Shown piece by piece: positions 52,416 to 60,206 of a stretch of 64,000 nt of DNA; position 1 is the first letter of the stretch, and each line of letters starts with the position of its first letter. The stretch is taken from assembly GCF_902459565.1 (NCBI RefSeq), contig NZ_CABPSN010000009.1:62001-126000 (forward strand), given 5' to 3'. The notes below the pieces were generated by a model. The model was not told where the DNA came from. It worked only from the letters and a program-made list of their open reading frames with translations, and did not search any database. The stretch comes from Pandoraea aquatica. GTDB taxonomy: Bacteria > Pseudomonadota > Gammaproteobacteria > Burkholderiales > Burkholderiaceae. Both the position numbers and the translations under genes were made by a program.

Positions 52416-53663
52416 ATGGCAGGACGCTTCATCAGCATCAAGTCACGCGACGGCAAGACCTTTCAGGCCTATCTGGCGACACCCGACAGCAAGGGCGCGA
52501 GCGAAGGCAAAGGTCCGGGACTGGTGTTGTGTCAGGAAATCTTCGGTGTGAACGCCTATATCCGTGAACTCGCCGACCGTTACGCCGAAGAGGGTTACGT
52601 CGTGCTGGCCCCCGACCTGTTCTGGCGCATCGAGCCGGGCATCGAACTTGGATATTCGTCCAGTGACTGGCAGCGCGCGTTTGCGTTGTTCCAGAGCTTC
52701 GACGTCGATCTAGGCATGGAAGACGTGGGTGCCACCGTCGACACGCTGCGTGCGTTGCCCGAATGTGTCGGCGGCGTGGGCGTGGTCGGGTACTGCCTAG
52801 GGGGCAAGCTCGCCGCGCTGTCCGTTACGCGAACCAGTGCTGACGTCGCGGTGGCGTACTACGGCGTGGGTCTGGAGCAGCATGCCGAAGAACTCGCAGG
52901 CGAGCATCCGCCCCTCGTCCTGCACATTGCCGAACTCGACAAATACGCACCCGCCGAAGTGCGCGACGCGCTGACCGAGCGTCTCGGCAAGCATCCCAAC
53001 GTCACCCTCTACAGCTATCCGGACGCCGATCACGCGTTCGCGCGTCCCGGCGATCACTTCAACCGTGCAGCCACGCAACTTGCGCATCAACGCACCATCG
53101 CTGCGATTCGCAACGCCATCGGACCGCACTTCGACTTTGCGTCGCTCTGGGAAACGCATTGTGCGTACGAGTTCGCCATTCGTGAGATCGATCCGCTCAT
53201 GAAGACGATGGTGGCGGAGCCATACGTCAATCACATTCCGACGATGACGGGCGGCGTGGGTCATCAGCAACTGGCGCACTTCTACCGGAATCACTTCGTC
53301 AACAGCAATCCGCCCGACACCCAACTGATCCCGATTTCGCGAACCATCGGCGCGACGCAGTTGGTGGACGAACTGCTGTTCTGCTTCACGCATACGACGC
53401 CGGTCGACTGGATGCTGCCAGGGGTCGAGCCGACGGGACGCCGCGTCGAGATCCCGCTGGTGGCCATAGTGAGATTCCGGGGAGACAAACTGGAGCACGA
53501 ACACATATATTGGGATCAGGCGAGCGTGCTGGTGCAGATCGGTTTGCTCGACCCGAAGGGGTTGCCGGTCGCGGGCGTCGAGACCGCGCGCAAGTTGCAG
53601 GACGAGAACCTGGCGTCCAACGCGCTGATGCCGAACTGGTCGTTCGGCACACGCAGCCAGTAA
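52416..53663 (+). CDS. Dienelactone hydrolase-like protein fused to a SnoaL-like domain
   Basis: 415 residues. Residues 1-235 are an alpha/beta hydrolase of the dienelactone hydrolase family: GYCLGG with nucleophile Cys127, an Asp near 175 (AELDKYAP), and His206 in DADHAFARPG. Residues 245-415 are a SnoaL/ketosteroid-isomerase-like cone fold (HFYRNHFVN, HTTPVDWMLPG, HEHIYWDQASVL). The hydrolase part should open a lactone ring; the second domain may bind or isomerise a small substrate. AGGAGA precedes the ATG at 52416. No other aromatic-degradation genes are adjacent. Confidence 0.85.
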   Translation: MAGRFISIKSRDGKTFQAYLATPDSKGASEGKGPGLVLCQEIFGVNAYIRELADRYAEEGYVVLAPDLFWRIEPGIELGYSSSDWQRAFALFQSFDVDLGMEDVGATVDTLRALPECVGGVGVVGYCLGGKLAALSVTRTSADVAVAYYGVGLEQHAEELAGEHPPLVLHIAELDKYAPAEVRDALTERLGKHPNVTLYSYPDADHAFARPGDHFNRAATQLAHQRTIAAIRNAIGPHFDFASLWETHCAYEFAIREIDPLMKTMVAEPYVNHIPTMTGGVGHQQLAHFYRNHFVNSNPPDTQLIPISRTIGATQLVDELLFCFTHTTPVDWMLPGVEPTGRRVEIPLVAIVRFRGDKLEHEHIYWDQASVLVQIGLLDPKGLPVAGVETARKLQDENLASNALMPNWSFGTRSQ

Positions 53664-53779
53664 TCCCGGCAATCCCGGACGGTGTCCGGCCCGCGCGATG
53701 CGCCGGGTGCGGATGCCGTCCATGCAGCACCAGCCGTCAAAACAAGAAAAAGTGTCGCGATCGTTGCGGGAGACAAGTC

Positions 53780-54364
53780 ATGAATACGCAACTTTCCCGG
53801 TGCGGGCATGTGCCGCGTGCCGCCCGTTTGATCCGTATGACCCGTATGACCCGTATGACTCGCATAGCCCGGATGGCGCGTTTCGCTTTCGCCACCATCC
53901 CCGGACAGGTCGCGGCCGTCGCGTGCACGTTGGTGATGACCGGCTGCGCCAATCCGGACTTCGAACCGAAGAAGCCGCTCATCCTGAACTTTCCGTCGGG
54001 TCAGGCCCCGCTCACAGGTCTCGATCAATACAAGATCGCGGCGGCTCGGCGCATCGCCGAAGTCAACGCGCGCGAAATCACGCCCGGCAATCCGCAGCCG
54101 ATGTTGCGCTCCGTGGTGTCGCTCGAATACTGGGTGGATCGCAACGGCAACGTGACCGGCGTCGCGCTTTATCGCAGCAACGACGATCACGAGGCCGAGC
54201 GCATCGCCATCGCGAGCCTGCGGCGGGCGAGTCCGCTGCCTGCACCGAGCCGGGCGCTGGTCGACAGCAGCGGCCGCGTGCGTGCGGTCGAGACGTGGCT
54301 CTTCAATAACGACGGACGATTCCAGTTGCGCAGTGTGGCGGCGCCTCAGATCGACGGGCAGTGA
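53780..54364 (+). CDS. TonB C-terminal-like lipoprotein
   Basis: 194 residues. A lipobox VMTGC at about residue 56 suggests a lipoprotein. The C-terminal 100 residues have the beta-alpha-beta pattern of TonB-type proteins (RSVVSLEYWVDRNGNVTGVALYRSN). With the ATG at 53780 the protein has a 32-residue leader that includes a short tandem repeat (RMTRMTRMTRIARMAR). An ATG at 53876 would give a compact lipoprotein signal starting MARFAFATIPGQ and may be the true start. Function is unknown. Confidence 0.65.
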   Translation: MNTQLSRCGHVPRAARLIRMTRMTRMTRIARMARFAFATIPGQVAAVACTLVMTGCANPDFEPKKPLILNFPSGQAPLTGLDQYKIAAARRIAEVNAREITPGNPQPMLRSVVSLEYWVDRNGNVTGVALYRSNDDHEAERIAIASLRRASPLPAPSRALVDSSGRVRAVETWLFNNDGRFQLRSVAAPQIDGQ

Positions 54365-54420
54365 TATCGTGGGGGCATCCGCCCACCCTGCCCCGCCCGT
54401 AGTTGGCGACGGAGAGTCCC

Positions 54421-55215
54421 ATGCCGCGATTTGCTGCGAACCTCACCCTGCTCTATCAGGAAGTACCGTTTCTCGACCGTTTCCGCGAAGCGGCGACCGA
54501 TGGCTTCCGGGGCGTCGAATTTCTGTTCCCGTACGAGCATCCGGCGCAAGAAATCCGGAGCCGTCTGAACGACACCGGCCTCACGCAGGTGTTGTTCAAT
54601 GCGCCGGCGGGCGACTGGACGCGCGGTGAGCGCGGTCTCGCGGCGTTGCCCGGGCGCGAAGCGCAGTTTCGCGACGGCATCGAACTCGCCCTCGACTACG
54701 CCGATGCCCTCGGCTGCCGCCAACTGCACGTCATGGCGGGGTGCCCCGATGCCACCGAGTCGCCCGAGCGTTGCCGGGCCGCATTTCTCGAGAACCTCGC
54801 GTATGCGACGGGCCAGGCGGCAGCGCACGGCGTCACCGTCATGATCGAACCGATCAATCCACGCGACTTTCCGCGCTATTTCCTGACGCGTCAGGATCAG
54901 GCGCACGCCATCCGCTCCGAAGTCGGGGCGAGCAATCTCAAAGTCCAGTTCGATGCTTACCACTGTCAGATCGTCGAAGGCGATCTGGCGATGAAGCTGC
55001 GCCAGTACATCGGCAACATCGGCCACGTGCAAGTTGCGGGCGTCCCTGCGCGGCATGAGCCCGATACAGGCGAAGTGAACTACCCGTTCCTGTTCCGGTT
55101 GCTGGATGAGTTGGGTTACGCGGGATGGGTGGGATGCGAATACCGGCCGCAAGGCGAGACCCGTGCAGGGCTCGGCTGGCTCAAACCGTGGCTCAGAGCG
55201 ACTGCGTCGCGCTGA
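54421..55215 (+). CDS. hyi: Hydroxypyruvate isomerase-like TIM-barrel protein
   Basis: 264 residues. [20 protein letters not shown] is the Hyi family N-terminus; metal ligands lie in [36 protein letters not shown] and VGCEYRP. Hyi interconverts hydroxypyruvate and tartronate semialdehyde in glyoxylate metabolism; family relatives act on other keto-enol sugars. No gcl or glxR neighbour is present, so the substrate is uncertain. GGAGA precedes the ATG at 54421. Confidence 0.82.
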   Translation: MPRFAANLTLLYQEVPFLDRFREAATDGFRGVEFLFPYEHPAQEIRSRLNDTGLTQVLFNAPAGDWTRGERGLAALPGREAQFRDGIELALDYADALGCRQLHVMAGCPDATESPERCRAAFLENLAYATGQAAAHGVTVMIEPINPRDFPRYFLTRQDQAHAIRSEVGASNLKVQFDAYHCQIVEGDLAMKLRQYIGNIGHVQVAGVPARHEPDTGEVNYPFLFRLLDELGYAGWVGCEYRPQGETRAGLGWLKPWLRATASR

Positions 55216-55944
55216 CGTTCTCGTCGACACAAGCCAGCAATTCAGACAAATGACCGGCATTGACCGATTGCGTCAGGTCTTTGCGCGTCTTCCTCACGCG
55301 ATGCGCAGGCGGCTCACTCAAGCGGCGCACTCAGACGGTAAATTTACGCAGGCGTGAATCGATTTCCGAAAATCAATCGGAGGTCGAACCAGTTGCGGCG
55401 TGAACGTCGGAGAAAGTCTTAGGAAAGATGTAGGACGAAACAGGCAAAAAAAATGGCGGGACACACGGGCCCGCCAAAACCACACGCTACGGGGTTAGCG
55501 CGAGGAGACCAGATTCGGAGCACTGCATCGAACCACTTGCAATTCGCGCCGGGGGACGCCTCTTGCCGATACAGTCGCGCTGCTGTGTTACCGGGGGATA
55601 AGCACTTCAGCGTTGAGATGCATTGTGGTGGAAAGGGTTGGCCGGAGGGGTAACAAAGTGTTTCAGGTTGTAACACCTTGAGCGTCACATCGTCGCATCG
55701 ACACCCCTGAGAGCCTTATCCGGAAAGGACTTCAGAAGAGACACAAATTGCCCATGTTGGTTCGTCATCCTGAATAACTCACCGGATGAAGCATCTCATC
55801 GGCACCTCCCAATGCATCCGCCGTTAAGCCCGACAGTCATCCGCTATTGCCCTGCCGGGCTGACTTGCGCGACGTACCACCACTTGCACGCCGTCGGTTG
55901 CAATGTGCTACTTTCAATCTTTGTGCGTGGCAACAAAGTGAGCA
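55216..55944. other. 729-base spacer with an orphan minus-strand terminator
   Basis: No convincing protein gene. The main element is a terminator at 55446-55476 that points to the minus strand, where no gene lies upstream. On that strand the 200 bases before it contain a CCCCTCC motif (55644-55650) that resembles an anti-ribosome-binding-site loop. The rest shows nothing I can name. Confidence 0.5.
55446..55476 (-). terminator. Intrinsic terminator on the minus strand
   Basis: A 7-base stem TGGCGGG / CCCGCCA with a 9-base loop; on the minus strand it is followed by eight T (A tract at 55446-55453). The plus-strand side has no T tract, so it is not designed to end the hyi transcript. Confidence 0.75.
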
Positions 55945-56394
55945 ATGGAAACCATTGAACGACTGGGGCAGATTCTGGCGCGGGATCGGGTGATCGCTGT
56001 CGTGGGATTGTCGCCGCGGCCGGACCGGCCGAGTTTCACCACATCGCGTTATATGCAGCAGCACGGATACCGGATCGTGCCGGTCAATCCGCAGGCGGCG
56101 GATTCGGGCGAAACGATATTGGGCGAGACCGTTTACGCGAGCCTCGGCGAGGCGGCGGACGCCTTGCGTGCCGAAGGGTTGCGTATTCAGATGGTCGACT
56201 GTTTCCGACGCAGTGCGGACATTCCGCCGATCGCGCAGGAAGCCGTGGACATCGGTGCGACAAGTCTGTGGATGCAGATGGGCATCGAGAACGACGAAGC
56301 AGCCGCCGTCGCACTGGCGGCGGGGCTGGATGTCGTAATGGACCGCTGCGTAAAGATCGAACATCAACGTTGGCTGATGCAGGGTGGTGGTTAG
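55945..56394 (+). CDS. CoA-binding-domain protein (YccU-like)
   Basis: 149 residues. A Rossmann fold: VIAVVGLSPRPDRPSFTTSRYMQQHGYRIVPVNP at the N-terminus, VDCFRRSADIPPIAQEAV in the centre and LDVVMDRCVKIEH near the end, as in YccU and the CoA-binding domain of acyl-CoA synthetases. A conserved Cys occurs in MDRCVKIEH. Its biochemical role is not established. The start is the ATG at 55945; no strong ribosome site is seen. Confidence 0.85.
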   Translation: METIERLGQILARDRVIAVVGLSPRPDRPSFTTSRYMQQHGYRIVPVNPQAADSGETILGETVYASLGEAADALRAEGLRIQMVDCFRRSADIPPIAQEAVDIGATSLWMQMGIENDEAAAVALAAGLDVVMDRCVKIEHQRWLMQGGG

Positions 56395-56511
56395 CCGAGT
56401 CAGCCAAAGCAGGTCGGCGACCGACGAAATGTCGCATTGCCGTGTCTCGAAAAACAAAAAAACCGACGTCTTCCGCTCCTCCTAAAACCAGAACGCCAAC
56501 CTATTGCTGCC

Positions 56512-57450
56512 ATGACCATCGATGCCGATTTGCTCGCCTACTACGACCTGATGGCGCGTAAGTACCCCACCCCTGAAAACGCGCCCGCACCGACGCCGCA
56601 GGAAGTCCGGGCGAAGTTCGCGACCGTCGCGGTCGAGGCCTTGCGTCCGTTACCGGCGGGTTTGCGCAGCGAGACGTTCGACATTCCTTTGCCGGGCCGC
56701 AACCTGCGCGCGCGCCTATATCGCCCGGTAGGTCGCACCGTCCCGCTCGTCGTGTACTTCCACGGGGGTGGTTGGGTGGTTGGTGACGTCGACACACATG
56801 GCACCGTGGCGGCTTTGCTCGCGCAGGATGCGGACGTGGCGGTGCTCAGCGTCGACTACCGTCTCGCGCCGGAGCATCCGTTCCCGACGCCGGTCGACGA
56901 TGCGCGAGAAGCGCTTGCGTGGGCGGCGGAACAACGAGCGCGACTGGGTGTGAGTCTGGACCGTCTGGGGGTTGCGGGCGACAGTGCGGGCGGGCATCTG
57001 GCGGCGCAGGCGGCGGCGTGGTTCAACGATAAGCATCCGGGAATGGTGGGCGCACAGTTGCTCATTTACCCGGTGGTGCAGTACAGGTTCGACACGCCGA
57101 GTTACGAGCGGTTGGCGGACGGCGTGGGATTAACGCGTGACGAGATGCGTTGGTACTGGAAGGAATTTCTGGGCGACGTAAAGCCGGACGAAAACGATGT
57201 GCGTGTGAACTTGATGGCGGAAGCCCCGCGTCATCCGTTGCCGAACAGTTTGGTGATTGCGGCGGAGTATGACCCGTTGCATGACGAGGCGGTGGAATAT
57301 GCGCAGTTCGTCGCAAGAACGGGCGCAAGGGCGGAGGTCATCGAGGCCTCGGGCCTGACGCATAGTTTTGCGAGATTGCAGCCATTCGTGCCGCAGGCGA
57401 GGATGGTGATGCACGACGCCGCCCAGCGCCTGAGAGAGTGGTTGGGATAA
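56512..57450 (+). CDS. HSL-family alpha/beta hydrolase (esterase/lipase)
   Basis: 312 residues. VYFHGGGWVVGD contains the oxyanion-hole HGGG, GVAGDSAGGHLAAQ holds the nucleophile Ser, the Asp is in EYDPLHDEA and the His in GLTHSFARL. This is the hormone-sensitive lipase (family IV) esterase type. The ATG at 56512 fits the family; the frame is open to 56437. Likely cytoplasmic; natural ester unknown. A long hairpin follows at 57506. Confidence 0.9.
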   Translation: MTIDADLLAYYDLMARKYPTPENAPAPTPQEVRAKFATVAVEALRPLPAGLRSETFDIPLPGRNLRARLYRPVGRTVPLVVYFHGGGWVVGDVDTHGTVAALLAQDADVAVLSVDYRLAPEHPFPTPVDDAREALAWAAEQRARLGVSLDRLGVAGDSAGGHLAAQAAAWFNDKHPGMVGAQLLIYPVVQYRFDTPSYERLADGVGLTRDEMRWYWKEFLGDVKPDENDVRVNLMAEAPRHPLPNSLVIAAEYDPLHDEAVEYAQFVARTGARAEVIEASGLTHSFARLQPFVPQARMVMHDAAQRLREWLG

Positions 57451-57505
57451 AAAAGCGCGGCAGGACTAGAAGACCGGCGGGTTTTCTGGCCCTGGGCAAA
57501 GCAGG

Positions 57506-57578
57506 CCGGAACAAGGGGGGCGCTCACCGCAGTGACTTAAAGGTAGTGGAACGGAGGGGAGCGCCCCCCTTGTTCCGG
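57506..57578. repeat. Perfect 20-base inverted repeat between convergent genes
   Basis: Arms at 57506-57525 and 57559-57578 are exactly complementary over 20 bases and enclose 33 bases. It lies between the ends of the esterase gene (plus) and the pheC-like gene (minus). No T tract follows on either side, so it is not a typical intrinsic terminator, though it would make a very stable RNA hairpin on both strands. Confidence 0.85.
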
Positions 57579-57634
57579 TGTCGCTGCGGGGTGGGGAGGG
57601 TGAGGCGTGGGCCTCACCTGATAACGTCAGAGCG

Positions 57635-58471
57635 TCACTTCAGCCATTTATCGACAACGGCTTGATACTCGCCGGTTTTCTGGGCGAGGTTGAGCCACTG
57701 GTCGACGTAGTGTTTAAAGACGTCATCACCGCGGGGCAGAAGGTAGGCTTTCTCGCCAAACTGGAGCGGCTTATCGGGATTGACCGGGCACAAGGCGGGG
57801 TTGAGCTTGTGTTGAAGCAGCGTCTCGGAGGAGTCCGTGACCATGACGTCGGCTTTGCCGTCGGCGATCTGTTGGAAGATCGTGACGTTATCCGGGTAGA
57901 TGGTGAGGGTGGCGTTGGGGAGGTACTGACGGGCAAAGCGTTCGTTCGTACCGCCGGGGTTGGCGATGGCACGCGTGCTGGGTTTATTCAGATCGGCGAG
58001 CGTCTGGTACTTCGCCACATCGGCACAGCGGACGATCGGTGACTTCCCGTCGATCATCACCACCTTGCTGTAGTAGGCACGCGCAGCGCGATCGAGCGTC
58101 ACCGAAACCCCGCCAACGGCGATGTCGCACTTACCAGCGGTGAAATCGTCCATCAGCGCCTTCCAGGTCGTGGGGACGATCACCGGCTTCACGCCGAGCG
58201 ACTTCGCCAGCGAGGCGACCAGATCCACATCGATGCCTTCGAACTGACCGTCCGGACGGCGGAACGAATAGGGCTTGTAGTCGCCCGTCGCGCAGGCGCG
58301 CAGCGTGCCCGACTTCATAATGTCGTCGAGCCGCGAGTGGACGGCGGAAGGCTGGGGCGTGGCGGATTGCGCCTGAGCGAGGGTGGCAGTGGCGATACCC
58401 GTGGCGAGGGTGACGGCGAGCGCCGTCCCTGCCATGAAGGCCGCGCGGGCGGCCGTCTTCATGACTGTCAT
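57635..58471 (-). CDS. pheC: Periplasmic cyclohexadienyl (prephenate/arogenate) dehydratase-like protein
   Basis: 278 residues with a signal peptide (ending near LAQAQS). The mature part has the type II periplasmic binding fold. TGDYKPYSFRRPDGQFEGIDVD, NPGGTNERFAR and DNVTIFQQIADGKADVMVTD match P. aeruginosa PheC closely as I recall it. PheC is an enzyme derived from an amino acid binding protein. It would convert prephenate or arogenate to phenylpyruvate or phenylalanine in the periplasm. GGAGACA precedes the ATG at 58471. A plain amino acid binding protein is the alternative, but no importer genes are adjacent. Confidence 0.8.
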   Translation of the reverse strand: MTVMKTAARAAFMAGTALAVTLATGIATATLAQAQSATPQPSAVHSRLDDIMKSGTLRACATGDYKPYSFRRPDGQFEGIDVDLVASLAKSLGVKPVIVPTTWKALMDDFTAGKCDIAVGGVSVTLDRAARAYYSKVVMIDGKSPIVRCADVAKYQTLADLNKPSTRAIANPGGTNERFARQYLPNATLTIYPDNVTIFQQIADGKADVMVTDSSETLLQHKLNPALCPVNPDKPLQFGEKAYLLPRGDDVFKHYVDQWLNLAQKTGEYQAVVDKWLK

Positions 58472-58740
58472 GCTTGTCTCCGTATTGTTTTACTGGCGTT
58501 GAACGCACAAGTTTCCCGCGCCGTCTGCGGCGGCACGTGGGCCTCCCATACTACGGGTTCGAGCGCGACGCCGCCAACCCGCGCAAAAAAGAACGACACC
58601 GCACGCGTCCCTCCCGAGCGCTTGTCTGCGGCACTCATCTGCGGCATTTATGTGCGGCATAACAGCCCGGCCCGCGACCCGCCCCCGGATACCCGAGTAA
58701 AATGGCCGCTTGCCCAAAACCCTCTGACCACCACTGCGAC

Positions 58741-59811
58741 GTGTCCCAAGCTCTGCAAAACGATACTTTCCTGCGCGCCCTGCTGCGCCAGCCGACCGAG
58801 TACACGCCGATCTGGCTGATGCGTCAGGCGGGCCGGTACCTGCCCGAATACAACGCGACCCGTGCCAAGGCCGGCAGCTTCCTGGCGCTGGCCAAGAACC
58901 CCGCCTACGCCACCGAAGTCACGCTTCAGCCGCTGGAGCGTTTTCCGCTCGACGCCGCGATTCTGTTCTCGGACATCCTCACCATCCCCGACGCCATGGG
59001 CCTCGGCTTGTCGTTCGAAGCAGGCGAAGGCCCGCGCTTCGCGCATCCGCTGCGCACCGAAGACGACGTGCGTCGCCTTCAGGCGCCGGATCTGGACAGC
59101 CTGCGCTACGTATTCGACGCCGTCAGCGAAATCCGCCGCGCCCTGAACGGCCGCGTGCCGCTCATCGGCTTCTCGGGCAGCCCGTGGACCCTCGCGTGCT
59201 ACATGGTCGAAGGGCAAGGCTCGGCCGACTTCCGCACCGTCAAGACGATGATGTACGAGCGTCCCGATCTGATGACGCACATCCTCGAGACCAACGCGCG
59301 CGCCGTCGCTGCCTACCTCAATGCCCAGATCGAAGCGGGCGCGCAAGCCATCATGGTGTTCGACACCTGGGGCGGCGCGCTGGCCGACGGCCTGTATCAG
59401 CGCTTCTCGCTCGCCTATATGAAGAAGGCGCTCGAAGGCGTTCACCGCGAATGGAACGGTGCGCGCATTCCGCACATCGTCTTCACCAAAGGCGGCGGTC
59501 AGTGGCTCGAAGCCATCGCCGACACCGGCCCGGATGCCATCGGTCTCGACTGGACCGTCGATCTGGCAGCAGCCCGTCGTCGCGTGGGCGATCGTTGTGC
59601 ACTGCAAGGCAATTTCGACCCGACCGCGCTGTTTGCCGCGCCCGACGCCATCCGCACCGAGGTGCGCCGTCTGCTCGACGCGTACGGCAATGCACCAGGC
59701 CATGTCTTCAACCTCGGACACGGCATCTCGCAGTTCACCAACCCCGAGCACGTTGCGGCGCTCGTGGATGAGGTACACAGCTATAGCCGGAAGGTGCGTC
59801 AGACAGCGTGA
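58741..59811 (+). CDS. hemE: Uroporphyrinogen decarboxylase
   Basis: 356 residues. Decarboxylates uroporphyrinogen III to coproporphyrinogen III in heme synthesis. [15 protein letters not shown] is the N-terminal signature with catalytic Arg residues; [14 protein letters not shown] carries the catalytic Asp; [24 protein letters not shown] and FNLGHGI are other conserved segments. I take the GTG at 58741, which gives the family N-terminus ([17 protein letters not shown]). An ATG at 58702 adds 13 residues that do not fit. Confidence 0.95.
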   Translation: MSQALQNDTFLRALLRQPTEYTPIWLMRQAGRYLPEYNATRAKAGSFLALAKNPAYATEVTLQPLERFPLDAAILFSDILTIPDAMGLGLSFEAGEGPRFAHPLRTEDDVRRLQAPDLDSLRYVFDAVSEIRRALNGRVPLIGFSGSPWTLACYMVEGQGSADFRTVKTMMYERPDLMTHILETNARAVAAYLNAQIEAGAQAIMVFDTWGGALADGLYQRFSLAYMKKALEGVHREWNGARIPHIVFTKGGGQWLEAIADTGPDAIGLDWTVDLAAARRRVGDRCALQGNFDPTALFAAPDAIRTEVRRLLDAYGNAPGHVFNLGHGISQFTNPEHVAALVDEVHSYSRKVRQTA

Positions 59812-60206
59812 TCAAAAACTCGCGCAAGCGAGAATGCGGGTTCGCGGGGCATTTTGCCCTGCAAACCCAACCGCCGTTTCAAGTGGGGAAAGTCAAGGGA
59901 AAAGCGGTCGAAGAACCCCTCCAATTTACGGAGTTGTCCCGAAGACTTATGCACAAATTCTCGCTGCGCCGCCGCAAGTGAGAGACCCCGACAGGTCATC
60001 GTCGACGTCATTCATAAGCTATTGATCAAAAAGCAATTTTGATTCAAGCAAAGTCGGGACGTCGAGCGACGTGAGGGCCGTGCAGTGAGGCTTGCGAGCC
60101 ATAATCCCCACAGTTCTTAACATAGTTATCCACAAGCATTTCGAAGCTGCCGGAAAGCCGACTCAAATCCGGGGTTTACCGAGACTTCTCAGGATTCACT
60201 TTAAGT
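59812..60206. promoter_or_regulatory. hemE-priA spacer with two DnaA-box matches
   Basis: About 395 bases. An imperfect hairpin follows hemE (59838-59868). TTATGCACA at 59947-59955 and TTATCCACA at 60126-60134 both fit the DnaA box consensus TTATNCACA and lie in the same orientation. Between them an AT-rich patch forms an inverted repeat TTGATCAAAA / TTTTGATTCAA (60021-60047). The priA promoter should also lie here. Confidence 0.45.
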
